The notes beneath the pieces are model-generated. The model did not search any database and had not been told where the DNA came from. It saw only the letters and a program-made list of their open reading frames with translations. This document shows positions 19,845-29,058 of a DNA stretch of 64,000 nt, piece by piece. A program made the position numbers and the translations under genes. The DNA comes from Magnetovibrio blakemorei (lineage in GTDB: Bacteria > Pseudomonadota > Alphaproteobacteria > Rhodospirillales > Magnetovibrionaceae): the NCBI RefSeq assembly GCF_001746755.1, contig NZ_MCGG01000008.1, forward strand, positions 186,001 through 250,000, given 5' to 3'. Position 1 is the stretch's first letter, and every line of letters begins with the position of its first letter.

Positions 19845-20246
19845 TCAGTCATCGACATGGCGCAACACCATATCGCGCAAGGTGACGATGCCCACAGGAA
19901 CGCGTTGCCCATCCACCACCAAACCGCGGCTGACACCAAACTGAACCAACAAACGCACGGCGTAGCGGATGTTCATTTCTTTGGGCAGGGTCAGGACCGG
20001 CTTGGACATGATTTCATAAACATTGACCCGTTCGGGAGATCTATTTTCCGCGATCACCCGCTTGGCAATGTCGGTCACCACCACCAGACCATATTCATCC
20101 GCCTCATCACGGCGTTCAACCACCAAGGAACTCACCCCCGCATCGCGCATTTTTGTCACGGCTTCTTGAACCGTGGCAGTGGAATCGATGGTGGCAATGG
20201 TCACGGACATGATGTCTTCGACCTTAACGTAGCTTTTTGCGCTCAT
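19845..20246 (-). CDS. two-CBS-domain protein
   Basis: 133 residues consisting of a CBS pair: VEDIMSVTIATIDSTATVQEAV at the first and NVYEIMSKPVLTLPKEMNI at the second, each with the usual VV-DGQ or VVERRD turn. CBS pairs bind adenine nucleotides and regulate channels, transporters and enzymes. The start overlaps the stop of the PII-like gene by four bases (ATGA), so the two are translationally coupled and downstream of the DUF1538 pair. Inferred role: nucleotide-sensing regulator of that transporter. Confidence 0.9.
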   Translation of the reverse strand: MSAKSYVKVEDIMSVTIATIDSTATVQEAVTKMRDAGVSSLVVERRDEADEYGLVVVTDIAKRVIAENRSPERVNVYEIMSKPVLTLPKEMNIRYAVRLLVQFGVSRGLVVDGQRVPVGIVTLRDMVLRHVDD

Positions 20247-20593
20247 ATCTCTTTCTCGACTTCATCAATCAACGTTGGCAACTGTGTCGACAGCCCGACA
20301 GCATCTTCCAAAGCAATTTGGCAGGCGATGCCGGAACCGGGCTCTTCATCGAATTTTCCGGCCTTGGCGATGGTTTCCAGAATTTCTCGCGCTTTGGGCT
20401 CCGCCACCAAAAACAGCACGATATCGCGTTGAGCGGCCAGGTCTAGCCCCAAAAAAGTCTTTTCCTTTTTGAGGCCTTCACCCTGGGCGCTGGTGATCAC
20501 CGTGGCCCCGGTGGCCCCGGCGTCGCGTGCCGCATCAATGATGGTTTGTGTGATCTCGTCTTTAACGAGTGCCATTATCAGTTTGAGGTTCAT
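20243..20593 (-). CDS. PII-like signalling protein
   Basis: 116 residues with the PII ferredoxin-like fold pattern: start MNLKLIMALVKDE, a mid loop, and GIACQIALEDAVGL near the C-terminus. The T-loop lacks the uridylylated tyrosine context of GlnB/GlnK, so this is a PII-like protein and not the nitrogen regulator itself. ATG 20593 has AAAAGGA at about eight bases; an in-frame start at 20665 would extend deep into the upstream gene. Even so it overlaps the DUF1538 stop by about 30 bases, giving tight coupling. Confidence 0.82.
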   Translation of the reverse strand: MNLKLIMALVKDEITQTIIDAARDAGATGATVITSAQGEGLKKEKTFLGLDLAAQRDIVLFLVAEPKAREILETIAKAGKFDEEPGSGIACQIALEDAVGLSTQLPTLIDEVEKEI

Positions 20594-21392
20594 AATTTTT
20601 ATCCTTTTCCCCCGTTTGATCTTTCGCAACTTTTCGCCGCAGCAACCATTCGGCCAAATTGGCATACGCCAAAACCGCCATGATGGGAAACAAACTGGCG
20701 AACGCTATCAATCCAAATCCGTCCAATAAAGGGCTGCGACCGGGTATGGTCGAAGCCAACCCCAAGCCCAGCGCCGTCACCACCGGCACCGTCACCGTCG
20801 ACGTGGTTACGCCACCGCTGTCATAGGCCAGGGCGACGATAAACTTAGACGCCCAAGCCGTCTGAATGATGACAACGATATAGCCAACTATTATATACCA
20901 ATGAAGCGGCGTGCCCGAGACGATCCGATACGACCCCAAAGACACCCCCACCGCCACACCCAAGGCAACTGCCAGACGAAGCCCGCGCGCATGGATGGCG
21001 CCGCCGGAGATCTGTTCGGCCTTGAGCGCCACCGCAATCAAGGCCGGCTCCGCCACCGTGGTGGCAAACCCAATCGACGCGGCAAAGATATAAACCCACA
21101 TGTAATCAAGCCAGTTGACCTTGCCCAACAAGGCATCCCCACCAAGAAACTGAGGGGCGGTCAACTGCTCGGCCATGGTTTTGCCCAATGGAAACAAGGC
21201 CATTTCCAAGCCCACCAAGAACAGCGTCAGGCCAACCACGACATAGCCAAACCCCACCGCAATGCGCTTGGGCTTGGGCGGCACCCGACGCAGCACAAAA
21301 ACTTGAAAAAAGAGCAGAATGGCGGCAATGGGCAAGACGTCGAACAGCGTCACCCAACCCGTATGTGCGATGTGATGAACCAGATCCATCAT
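20562..21392 (-). CDS. DUF1538 family membrane protein (second of pair)
   Basis: 276 residues, about seven to eight helices. Family motifs are shared with the next gene: [29 protein letters not shown] and [22 protein letters not shown]. Paired DUF1538 proteins have been reported as a two-component Na+(K+)/H+ antiporter in a halophile, which is the best available functional hint. Acidic and serine/threonine residues in GGVTTST would be candidates for ion binding. GGGG at about five bases supports ATG 21392. The C-terminal extension is charged (AKDQTGEKDKNYE). Confidence 0.85.
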   Translation of the reverse strand: MMDLVHHIAHTGWVTLFDVLPIAAILLFFQVFVLRRVPPKPKRIAVGFGYVVVGLTLFLVGLEMALFPLGKTMAEQLTAPQFLGGDALLGKVNWLDYMWVYIFAASIGFATTVAEPALIAVALKAEQISGGAIHARGLRLAVALGVAVGVSLGSYRIVSGTPLHWYIIVGYIVVIIQTAWASKFIVALAYDSGGVTTSTVTVPVVTALGLGLASTIPGRSPLLDGFGLIAFASLFPIMAVLAYANLAEWLLRRKVAKDQTGEKDKNYEPQTDNGTR

Positions 21393-21407
21393 CTTAGCCC
21401 CACCATC

Positions 21408-22151
21408 TCAGTACACCATTCCGTAGACCATCACGAACATCATCGGTGTCAAGCTGGCCAGCGCAATCAAGCCAAAGCCGTCGGTCATGGGATTGCGCCC
21501 GCGAATGGATGTGGCCAAGCCCACGCCCAGCGCCGTCACCAACGGCACTGTGATGGTCGAGGTGGTCACGCCGCCACTGTCGTAGGCGATGCCAACAATT
21601 TCCGCTGGTGCGAAGAAGGTCAAAACCACCACACACAAATAGCCGGAAATGATCACCACCTGGATGGGCCAGCCCTTAATGATGCGCAACACGCCGATCA
21701 TGATCGCCAACCCTACCGACAGCGCCACGGTCAGGCGCAGGCCATAGGCATAGGACGCCATGCTTTCTTTGTCGGACAAAATCAAGCCACCCTCGGCGAC
21801 CGTTTCGGCAGCTTCGGAGGCCACCGCGATCAGCGCGGGTTCCGCAACCGTGGTGCCAAAACCCAACGCAAAAGCAAACCCCATCAGCCACAACAGGCTG
21901 CCTTTTTTGGCAAACGCCTGAGCCATGGCTTCGCCCAGGGGGAACAGACCCATTTCCAAACCGCGCACAAAAAAAGCCAACCCCACCACCACCAATCCCG
22001 CACCCACCAACGTTTCGGCCAGGTTGGGAAAAGGTTCGCGGATCACCACCGCTTGAAAAAACGCAATGACCAAGACAATGGGCATCAAATCGCGCGCCGC
22101 TTCCAACAGCAACTGCGCAAATGCATTTAAGGATTTGATAAATTCACCCAC
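21408..22151 (-). CDS. DUF1538 family membrane protein (first of pair)
   Basis: 247 residues, paralogue of the following gene: [34 protein letters not shown] and [22 protein letters not shown] align with it. It contains an extra acidic loop ([12 protein letters not shown]). The start is GTG 22151 with AGGGG a few bases before. Sixteen bases separate it from the second DUF1538 gene. First gene of the transporter-sensor operon; the order is DUF1538, DUF1538, PII-like, CBS. Confidence 0.85.
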   Translation of the reverse strand: MGEFIKSLNAFAQLLLEAARDLMPIVLVIAFFQAVVIREPFPNLAETLVGAGLVVVGLAFFVRGLEMGLFPLGEAMAQAFAKKGSLLWLMGFAFALGFGTTVAEPALIAVASEAAETVAEGGLILSDKESMASYAYGLRLTVALSVGLAIMIGVLRIIKGWPIQVVIISGYLCVVVLTFFAPAEIVGIAYDSGGVTTSTITVPLVTALGVGLATSIRGRNPMTDGFGLIALASLTPMMFVMVYGMVY

Positions 22152-22227
22152 GTTGGCCCCTGGTCACCTTTTTAGGGTCTCCCATTGTTGGGATCCCCAG
22201 TTGGGGTTTCGTCGGCTCGAAAGGCCG

Positions 22228-22419
22228 TCAGAACGACAGCGCAGGCGTTTGGATCCAGGACGCAAAGGCCAAAACCGCCAAGCTCACAAAACCCAAAACC
22301 ATCAAAACAGGACCAAAGGCAGGGGCTTGGGCGGCTTTTGCGCGAACTTTTGGACGATTGTGAGAACCATTTCGAAATGCGATTTGGCGCTTGGTGCTGT
22401 GATTAGCATTGTGCATCAT
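22228..22419 (-). CDS. small single-helix membrane protein, unknown
   Basis: 63 residues: a basic, Asn/Arg-rich N-terminal half, then one hydrophobic helix (FGPVLMVLGFVSLAVLAFAS). ATG 22419 has GGAG four bases upstream; the longer reading to 22512 has no such site. It would place the basic segment in the cytoplasm. No family recognised. Divergent from chvI and separated by 76 bases from the DUF1538 pair. Confidence 0.5.
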   Translation of the reverse strand: MMHNANHSTKRQIAFRNGSHNRPKVRAKAAQAPAFGPVLMVLGFVSLAVLAFASWIQTPALSF

Positions 22420-22484
22420 CAATCTCCGCTTGCGGCCAAAAGACTTAGCTTTTGGCCCATGACCCTGATCTGCCTTGATCACAC

Positions 22485-22490
22485 TATAAT
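22485..22490 (+). promoter_or_regulatory. candidate -10 element for chvI
   Basis: TATAAT lies 108 bases before the chvI start in the divergent intergenic region. No good -35 is spaced upstream, so an activator or a different sigma factor is possible. Confidence 0.3.
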
Positions 22491-22597
22491 TTTGCCACAA
22501 AGCAAAGGTCAATTGGATAGATTGGAAAAGCGGAGATTTTTTGCCTATGAACGTCGCATTTCAGCTAACATCACCCAAACAGAAATTTGGAACTCAC

Positions 22598-23281
22598 ATG
22601 GCCCAAACCATTGCCCTGGTTGATGATGACCGCAACATCCTCACATCCGTCGCCATGACGCTGGAAGCGGAAGGCTTTGAAGTCTTCACCTATAAGGACG
22701 GACAAGAAGCCTTGCGCGAAATATCGCGCAATCCACCTGATCTCGCCATCCTCGATATCAAAATGCCGCGCATGGATGGTATGGAACTGTTGACCGAACT
22801 GCGAAAACGCGGCGATCTGCCGGTGATTTTTCTCACCTCCAAAGACGATGAGTTGGACGAGGCCATGGGCCTGCGCATGGGCGCCGACGACTATATCAAA
22901 AAGCCGTTTTCCCAACGCTTGCTGATCGAACGCATCCGCGCCGTTTTGCGCCGCCGCGAACCGCCGAGCGCTGGCGCAGAAGTGGTTCACCGGGGCGACC
23001 TGACCCTGGACAGCACCCGTCACCTGTGTGTGTGGAAAAACCAGCACGTGAACCTGACCGTCACGGAATTTTTGCTGTTGCAGGCCTTGGCGCGCAATCC
23101 CGGTCACGTCAAAAGCCGCGATCAGTTGATTGATGCCGCTTACGGCGAACACATCTATGTGGACGACCGCACCATCGACAGCCACATCAAACGGTTGCGG
23201 CGTAAATTCCGCGAAGTGGATGACACCTTCGGCGCCATCGAAACGCTCTACGGTGTGGGCTATCGTTATTCGGGCGAGTGA
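22598..23281 (+). CDS. chvI: response regulator ChvI
   Basis: OmpR-family regulator, 227 residues. Receiver domain with acid pocket D9-D11, phospho-acceptor D53 ([12 protein letters not shown]) and K102 in YIKKPF; C-terminal winged helix with VTVTEF-like LTVTEFLLL and [15 protein letters not shown]. In alphaproteobacteria ChvG-ChvI controls envelope, acid and exopolysaccharide responses and is linked to hprK. ATG 22598 gives the normal N-terminus ([11 protein letters not shown]); the upstream in-frame ATG at 22541 has no family support. It is followed after 14 bases by chvG. Confidence 0.93.
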   Translation: MAQTIALVDDDRNILTSVAMTLEAEGFEVFTYKDGQEALREISRNPPDLAILDIKMPRMDGMELLTELRKRGDLPVIFLTSKDDELDEAMGLRMGADDYIKKPFSQRLLIERIRAVLRRREPPSAGAEVVHRGDLTLDSTRHLCVWKNQHVNLTVTEFLLLQALARNPGHVKSRDQLIDAAYGEHIYVDDRTIDSHIKRLRRKFREVDDTFGAIETLYGVGYRYSGE

Positions 23282-23295
23282 TTTAAGCTTTGCTT

Positions 23296-24996
23296 ATGTC
23301 ACAACCTGAACCGCACCCTCAAACCGCAGACCCGGACAAAAACGCGCAGGCTTCCCCGCGTGTCAACCCGGGCCAGCCCAGCGAGCGCGCGCCTGCCGAA
23401 CGCCCTTCTGCATTGAACAGCCGCTTTTCGCCCTTAACCCGGCGCATTTTGGCGGTCAACCTGCTGGCTCCGGCCTTGTTGGTGGCGGGGTTGTTTTATC
23501 TTGGCGAATATCGACGCAACTTGATTGCAACGGAACTTTCCGCGCTGCGCACCCATGCCGAAATTTTTGCCGTGGCGTTGGGCGAATCGGCCGTGTCCGA
23601 AGCGGGCCAACAATTGTTGCCCGATCTGGCCAGCCAAATTGTGCGCCGTTTGGCGTTCACCGCCGAAACCCGCGCCCGACTGTTTGCCTTTGACGGCTCA
23701 CTGGTGGCCGATTCGCGCATCTTGTTGGAACCGGGCGGCCAAGTACAGGCGGAAAGCCTGCCGCCACCGACCGTCGAAGAGGAATCCGACGGCGTGCTGA
23801 CCACATTGTTTTACGCCTTTGACACCCTCTACACCTGGTTGCCGGGCACCGACGAGTACCCGCCTTACAGTGAAAAAGTTGAGCAGCGCGCACAAGATTA
23901 CCGCGAAGCCATGGGCGCACTGGACGGTGAAACGTGGGTGGCGCGTCGCTCCATGCCGGACGGTTCCTTGGTGCTGTCAGTCGCCATGCCGGTCACCCGC
24001 TACAAGCAGACCTTGGGCGTCTTGATGCTGTCCAAATCATCTCTCGAGATCGATGCCGCGCTGTTTGATGTGCGTCTGGAAATTCTGCGCATCTTTGCCT
24101 TCACCTTGATGATCACCGTGTTGATGTCGTTTTATCTGGCCGGCACCATCGCCCGCCCGATCCGCATCTTGGCCCGCGCCGCCGACCGGGTGCGCAAGGG
24201 TCAGCACCGCCAACACACCATTCCCGGCATGCGCGGACGTAACGATGAAATCGGCGAACTGGCGATTGCGCTCAACGACATGACCGAAGCGCTGTGGACC
24301 CGCATGGACGCCATCGAAGCGTTCGCCGCCGACGTCAGCCACGAAATCAAAAATCCCCTCACCAGTCTCAAAAGCGCCGTGGAAACAGCGGCGCGCCTGA
24401 AAGACCCGGACCAACAGCGCAAACTGATGGCCGTCATTCAAGACGACGTCGAACGCCTGGACCGTCTGATCAGCGACATTTCCGACGCGTCCCGACTGGA
24501 TGCGGAACTGTCCCGCGCGGAAACCCTGCCCGTCGACTTGGGCAAAATGCTCTCCACCCTGGCCGACATTCATTCCCACACCACGTCTGCAGGCGCGCCT
24601 CAACTGGTTGTGGATGTGCAGGGCACGGTCCAAGTGATCGGCATGGAAGACCGCCTGGTCCAGGTGTTTCGCAACCTGATTACCAACGCAGTATCCTTCA
24701 GCCCGCCCTCCGGCGCGGTGATCCGTCTTGGCGCGCACCGTAACAATGGCTCGATCCTCATCACCGTCGAAGATCAAGGCCCCGGCATCCCCCCCGGCAA
24801 AGAGATCGACATCTTCAATCGCTTTTACACCGAACGCCCCGAAGCGGAACAATTCGGTCGCCATTCCGGTCTGGGCCTCGCCATTTCCAAACAAATCATC
24901 GAAGCCCACGGCGGCACCATCGTCGCCGAAACGCTTCGTAACGAAAACGGAAAAGCCTTGGGCGCACAATTCACCGTGCGCCTGCCTGCGGCTTAA
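23296..24996 (+). CDS. chvG: sensor histidine kinase ChvG
   Basis: 566 residues. A proline-rich cytoplasmic N-terminus precedes membrane helix 1 at about residues 50-70; a periplasmic sensor of about 200 residues follows, then helix 2 (IFAFTLMITVLMSFYLAGT) and HAMP. The phospho-acceptor is H349 in VSHEIKNPLTSLK. The HATPase carries N, G1 (DQGPGIP) and G2 (HSGLGLAIS) boxes, so it should be active. ATG 23296 is used; TTG 23290 is a less likely start. It forms a two-component pair with chvI and is followed by hprK after a 74-base gap. Confidence 0.93.
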   Translation: MSQPEPHPQTADPDKNAQASPRVNPGQPSERAPAERPSALNSRFSPLTRRILAVNLLAPALLVAGLFYLGEYRRNLIATELSALRTHAEIFAVALGESAVSEAGQQLLPDLASQIVRRLAFTAETRARLFAFDGSLVADSRILLEPGGQVQAESLPPPTVEEESDGVLTTLFYAFDTLYTWLPGTDEYPPYSEKVEQRAQDYREAMGALDGETWVARRSMPDGSLVLSVAMPVTRYKQTLGVLMLSKSSLEIDAALFDVRLEILRIFAFTLMITVLMSFYLAGTIARPIRILARAADRVRKGQHRQHTIPGMRGRNDEIGELAIALNDMTEALWTRMDAIEAFAADVSHEIKNPLTSLKSAVETAARLKDPDQQRKLMAVIQDDVERLDRLISDISDASRLDAELSRAETLPVDLGKMLSTLADIHSHTTSAGAPQLVVDVQGTVQVIGMEDRLVQVFRNLITNAVSFSPPSGAVIRLGAHRNNGSILITVEDQGPGIPPGKEIDIFNRFYTERPEAEQFGRHSGLGLAISKQIIEAHGGTIVAETLRNENGKALGAQFTVRLPAA

Positions 24997-25070
24997 ATGC
25001 GTACTTAAAAAACTTAATCGCACCTCATCACAGGCATTGACTCCATCGCCCGCCCGTTTACGCTGAATGG

Positions 25071-25505
25071 ATGGAACGTATTCATGCCACGTGTGTCTTG
25101 ATCAAGGGCAAAGGCGTGCTGCTGCGGGGAAAGCCCGGCAGCGGCAAGTCTGATCTGGCGTTGCGTCTGATGGACGACGGCGCCGGGTTGGTGGCCGATG
25201 ATTACACAGAACTCAGCACCCAGGACGGCATACTCTACGCCAATGCCCCCACAGCCATTGAAGGCCTGTTGGAAGTGCGCGGCGTCGGTATCTTGCGCGT
25301 CGGTTGCGTGCCCCGCGCCCCCGTAACGGCCATTTTCGATTTGGTGCCATTGGCCGAGATTGAGCGTTTGCCCGGGGCGCAAACGGAATCCATCGAAGGC
25401 ATAGATATTCCTTCCTTTCGCCTCCACGGTTTCGATGCCTCCGCACCCGCCAAGGTGCGCATGACGCTCAAAGCGCTGAAAGAAAACCTCTTTCAGTCCA
25501 CATAG
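25071..25505 (+). CDS. hprK: HPr kinase, short alphaproteobacterial form
   Basis: 144 residues comprising only the catalytic C-terminal domain; the N-terminal domain found in Firmicutes is missing, as is usual in this class. The P-loop GKPGSGKS is at residues 20-27, followed by DDY and the signature EVRGVGIL used in the phosphorylase/kinase family. It phosphorylates the regulatory serine of HPr encoded at 26980. Located between chvG and rapZ, the standard alphaproteobacterial order. Confidence 0.93.
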   Translation: MERIHATCVLIKGKGVLLRGKPGSGKSDLALRLMDDGAGLVADDYTELSTQDGILYANAPTAIEGLLEVRGVGILRVGCVPRAPVTAIFDLVPLAEIERLPGAQTESIEGIDIPSFRLHGFDASAPAKVRMTLKALKENLFQST

Positions 25506-25588
25506 AAAAACAGCCGCCCCCTTAAAAAGTGCAGGCCTATGTTCGAAATGCATTCAAACCTTCACCATTTGTGGATATCCTCCCGCCC

Positions 25589-26554
25589 ATGACTTCTTCG
25601 CCCCTTTCCCCTTCGCGTCACGTTGTCTTGGTCACAGGCATGTCCGGTGCGGGCAAAACTACGGTGCTCAAAGCGTTTGAGGATTTAGGCTTTGAAGCCT
25701 TGGACAACGTTCCGCTGTCGTTGCTGCCCAACATCGTCGCGCCGCCCTCGGATGTCTTTTCCGACACCACCCAGGCGCCGCGGCCCATTGCGGTGGGCGT
25801 GGATATCCGCACCCGCGACTTTGCCGCCGATACCTTCATTCGCCAATGGCGGGTCTTGTGCGCACAACCCGGCGTTCAGGTCAAAGTGCTGTTTGTCAAT
25901 TGCGGCGATGAAGAGCTGGTGAGGCGCTACACCGAAACCCGTCACCGCCATCCGCTGGCCATCGACTTGCCGGTTTTGGACGGCATTCGTTTGGAGCGCG
26001 GGCTGATATCGCCGCTCTTGGACATCACCGACATTCATCTCGACACCACCGGCGACACCCCCTACGACGTCAAAAGTTTTCTCGACCATGCCTTTGGCGA
26101 CGAACACACGGACGCGGGCATGGCGATCTTTGTGACGTCCTTTTCGTTTCGCAAGGGATTGCCCCGCGATGCGGATCTTGTCTTCGATGTTCGCTTTTTG
26201 CGCAATCCCCACTATGATCCCCACCTGAAACCCCTGACGGGTCTTGATCCTGGGGTTCAGGCGTATATTGAAGATGACACGGAATTTGCCGGATTTTTCG
26301 CCAATTTGAGCGCACTGCTGGAACCCATGGTGACGCGCTTTGAAACAGAGGGAAAATCCTACCTCACCATCGCCGTGGGGTGCACAGGGGGAAAACACCG
26401 TTCCGTCTTCGTCGCTGAGAAACTTGCGGCGTGGCTGGGAACACATCACAACCGCATCCGGCTGGCACATCGAGACATGCCCACTGACGCTCAAGCGCAC
26501 GTGGGGCCAGAACAAAAACCGGAGCAACAACAAGGGAACGGGAAAACGTCATGA
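25589..26554 (+). CDS. rapZ: RNase adapter RapZ / nucleotide-binding protein
   Basis: 321 residues. Walker A GMSGAGKT at residues 17-24, the central VDIRTRDF segment, and the C-terminal VAVGCTGGKHRSV-type motif (IAVGCTGGKHRSV) typical of RapZ/YvcJ. In enterobacteria it guides small-RNA decay and senses glucosamine-6-phosphate; here the role is inferred from conservation. ATG 25589 (MTSSPLSPS) gives the family N-terminus, whereas 25529 would prepend 20 unrelated residues. It overlaps the EIIA gene by four bases (ATGA). Confidence 0.94.
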   Translation: MTSSPLSPSRHVVLVTGMSGAGKTTVLKAFEDLGFEALDNVPLSLLPNIVAPPSDVFSDTTQAPRPIAVGVDIRTRDFAADTFIRQWRVLCAQPGVQVKVLFVNCGDEELVRRYTETRHRHPLAIDLPVLDGIRLERGLISPLLDITDIHLDTTGDTPYDVKSFLDHAFGDEHTDAGMAIFVTSFSFRKGLPRDADLVFDVRFLRNPHYDPHLKPLTGLDPGVQAYIEDDTEFAGFFANLSALLEPMVTRFETEGKSYLTIAVGCTGGKHRSVFVAEKLAAWLGTHHNRIRLAHRDMPTDAQAHVGPEQKPEQQQGNGKTS

Positions 26555-26958
26555 TAGGCATTGTGCTCGTGACACACGGTCGTTTGGCCGAAGAATTTGT
26601 CTCCGCCATGGAACACGTGGTCGGCCCGCAAGACGGCGTGGCGACCATCTGCATCGGACCGGATGACGACATGGAGGAACGCCGGGGGCAAATCCTGGAC
26701 AGTATTTCGAAAGTTGACGATGGCACTGGAGTGATTTTGCTCACCGATATGTTTGGCGGCACGCCGTCGAACCTGGCCATCAGCGTGATCGAAAAAGCCA
26801 ACGTGGAAGTCATCGCCGGGGTCAACCTGCCGATGCTCATCAAACTGGCCAGCGTGCGCACCGACTCAGCCTTAAAAGCCGCCGCAACCCAAGCTCAAGA
26901 AGCCGGACGCAAGTACATCAACATCGCGTCTGATCTTTTGGGCCAAGACGGTTCTTAA
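26551..26958 (+). CDS. PTS EIIA component, mannose family
   Basis: 135 residues. The phosphorylated histidine is H9 in MIGIVLVTHGRLAEEF; TDMFGGTPSNLA is the second family signature. Mannose-type EIIA normally passes phosphate to a sugar EIIB, but no EIIB, EIIC or EIID is in the window. In alphaproteobacteria this protein is thought to act in regulation. Co-translated with rapZ, and 21 bases before ptsH. Confidence 0.94.
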   Translation: MIGIVLVTHGRLAEEFVSAMEHVVGPQDGVATICIGPDDDMEERRGQILDSISKVDDGTGVILLTDMFGGTPSNLAISVIEKANVEVIAGVNLPMLIKLASVRTDSALKAAATQAQEAGRKYINIASDLLGQDGS

Positions 26959-26979
26959 AAGAGCCAAAAGGAATTTGTC

Positions 26980-27273
26980 GTGAATGCCTCCCCAAACGCT
27001 CAAGTCCTTGAGCGCACCATCACCATTCGCAATCAACGCGGTCTACATGCTCGCGCCGCTGCCAAATTTGTCAAACTGGCGGGGCAATTTGACGCTGAAA
27101 TCACCGTCACCAAAGACGGCCAATCGGTTTCGGGCGGGTCCATCATGGGCCTGATGATGTTGGCCGCAGGCATTGGCTCAAGTATTTTTGTCTCCATCAC
27201 CGGGGCAGAGCACGCCGCTGCCATGGCCGCGATTGAAGCCCTTATCGACGACAAATTTGGCGAAGGCTGCTAG
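26980..27273 (+). CDS. ptsH: phosphocarrier protein HPr
   Basis: 97 residues. Catalytic H23 in RGLHARAAAKF receives phosphate from EI; S54 in SGGSIMGLMM is the site addressed by HprK. Start GTG 26980 with AAAAGGA at 26966-26972. An N-terminal extension of about eight residues precedes the usual fold. Three bases before the EI gene, so the two are co-transcribed. Confidence 0.96.
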   Translation: MNASPNAQVLERTITIRNQRGLHARAAAKFVKLAGQFDAEITVTKDGQSVSGGSIMGLMMLAAGIGSSIFVSITGAEHAAAMAAIEALIDDKFGEGC

Positions 27274-27276
27274 CCC

Positions 27277-29049
27277 ATGAGCCCCGCCGCCAAATCAGGC
27301 CCCAAAGAAATCATCCTTCACGGACTGGGCGTTTCCCCCGGCGTCGCCATCGGTTACGTCCATGTTCGCGAAAGCGGTTCCATCGCGGTGCCCGAATACT
27401 CGGTGCGCGGGGCACAAATCGAAGAAGAGTGCACGCGCTTGGACGGCGCCCTGCAAACCGCGCAACGCCAAATCGGACGGCTGCAAGCCAAAGCGGCGAC
27501 GATGCCCGCCGCGGCCGCGGAAGAAATGGGTTTCTTGCTCGAAGCGTATCAGCAGATGCTCAAGGATTCGCGTCTGGTCCGCGGGGCCTATCGGCGCATT
27601 CGCGATGACAAAATCAACGCTGAAGCCGCCGTTCAAGCCGAAATCAAAGACATAACGACGGGCTTTGAGGCGCTTGACGACACCTATATCGCCGCACGCA
27701 TGGACGACATCCGCGAAGTCGCCTACCGCTTGATCCGCGCGCTGACCAAGTCCCACGTGAAACCGCTGAACACGGTGCGCAAAGGCGCGATCATCATTTC
27801 CGAAGAAATGACCCCCGCCGACACCGCCCAGCTCAACCCCGACAAAGTGTCCGGTTTCGCCACCGTTTTGGGCGGCGCGCAAGGTCACACGGCGATCATG
27901 GCGCGCGCCTTGGGATTGCCCGCCGTGTTGGGGGCTGCCGGCTTGTTGGGCCATATTCAGTCCGGCGATCATATCGTCATCGATGGTGATCAGGGCCGCA
28001 TCGTCATCAATCCCAAGCCTGCAACCTTGGCCGCGTTCGAAGCCAAGCAAGCCAAACACCGCCGCACGCTGAGCCGTCTCACACGGTTGCGCCGTCAACC
28101 GTCCGTCACCCGCGACGGCACCGAAATCTCGCTGGGCTGCAATGTCGAGCTGCCCATCGAAATGCCCGGCGTGTTGGACGCGGGGGCGTCCAGCATCGGT
28201 TTGCTGCGCTCAGAATTCATGTTCATGAACCGAGACGACATTCCCGGCGAGGAAGAGCAATACAAGATTCTCCGCGACATCGTCAAAGCCATGGATGGGC
28301 GCACCGTCACCGTGCGTACCTTGGACATTGGTGGGGAAAAGCTGGCCGAATCCCTGACCCAGGACATCGGCGACAGCGCCCAGAGCGCGCTGGGCCTGCG
28401 CGGCATTCGCCTGTCTTTGAAAAAACCGGACTTGTTTGAAGCGCAACTCACCGCCATTTTGCGCGCTGGCGCTCACGGCCCGGTGCGGATTTTGCTGCCG
28501 ATGGTGTGCAGCCAGCAAGAAGTGCGCACCGCCCGCGAAATCCTCATGAAACTTGCCACCAAGCTGAAACGCAAAAAGGTCAAAATCGCCGATAAGCTGC
28601 CGCCCATGGGCGTCATGATCGAAGTCCCCAGCGCCGCGCTGACGGCGGACGCGCTGGCCTCTGTGTCGGACTTTTTCGCCATCGGGTCCAACGATCTGAC
28701 CATGTACACCATGGCCGTGGACCGCACCGACGAACAGGTGGCGGCGCTCTATAACCCGCTGCACCCCTCCGTTTTGCGCCTCATCCAGTTCACCACCGAA
28801 GCCGCTTTGCGGGCGCGCATTCCCATATCGCTGTGCGGGGAAATGGCCGGCGATCCACGTTATACCGCGCTGCTGATGGGGCTGGGCATCCGCGAATTGT
28901 CCATGAGCGCCCATGCCTTGGGTCCTGTCAAACAACGGGTCCGCGAGATCGATCTGGCCGCCGCGCAAAACCGCGCCACCGTCATCATGGGCCAAACCGA
29001 CAGCGGCCGCATCGCCATGCTGCTGGACGATTTTAACGCGCTGGTTTAG
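27277..29049 (+). CDS. ptsP: phosphoenolpyruvate-protein phosphotransferase (EI)
   Basis: 590 residues. Transfers phosphate from PEP to HPr. N-terminal domain with phospho-histidine H204 in GGAQGHTAIMARA; PEP-binding C-terminal barrel with GIGLLRSEF-like SIGLLRSEFMF and active-site C520 in SLCGEMAGDP. There is no N-terminal GAF domain, so it is closer in layout to PtsI than to nitrogen-type PtsP. Together with HPr, EIIA and HprK it makes a closed regulatory phosphorelay. Convergent with the rhodanese gene. Confidence 0.95.
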   Translation: MSPAAKSGPKEIILHGLGVSPGVAIGYVHVRESGSIAVPEYSVRGAQIEEECTRLDGALQTAQRQIGRLQAKAATMPAAAAEEMGFLLEAYQQMLKDSRLVRGAYRRIRDDKINAEAAVQAEIKDITTGFEALDDTYIAARMDDIREVAYRLIRALTKSHVKPLNTVRKGAIIISEEMTPADTAQLNPDKVSGFATVLGGAQGHTAIMARALGLPAVLGAAGLLGHIQSGDHIVIDGDQGRIVINPKPATLAAFEAKQAKHRRTLSRLTRLRRQPSVTRDGTEISLGCNVELPIEMPGVLDAGASSIGLLRSEFMFMNRDDIPGEEEQYKILRDIVKAMDGRTVTVRTLDIGGEKLAESLTQDIGDSAQSALGLRGIRLSLKKPDLFEAQLTAILRAGAHGPVRILLPMVCSQQEVRTAREILMKLATKLKRKKVKIADKLPPMGVMIEVPSAALTADALASVSDFFAIGSNDLTMYTMAVDRTDEQVAALYNPLHPSVLRLIQFTTEAALRARIPISLCGEMAGDPRYTALLMGLGIRELSMSAHALGPVKQRVREIDLAAAQNRATVIMGQTDSGRIAMLLDDFNALV

Positions 29050-29058
29050 CCACCCTGA

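Noticed and set aside
20901-22130. 409-codon plus-strand frame over the DUF1538 genes
   Set aside because: His/Gln/Arg-rich shadow of two clear membrane proteins on the other strand.
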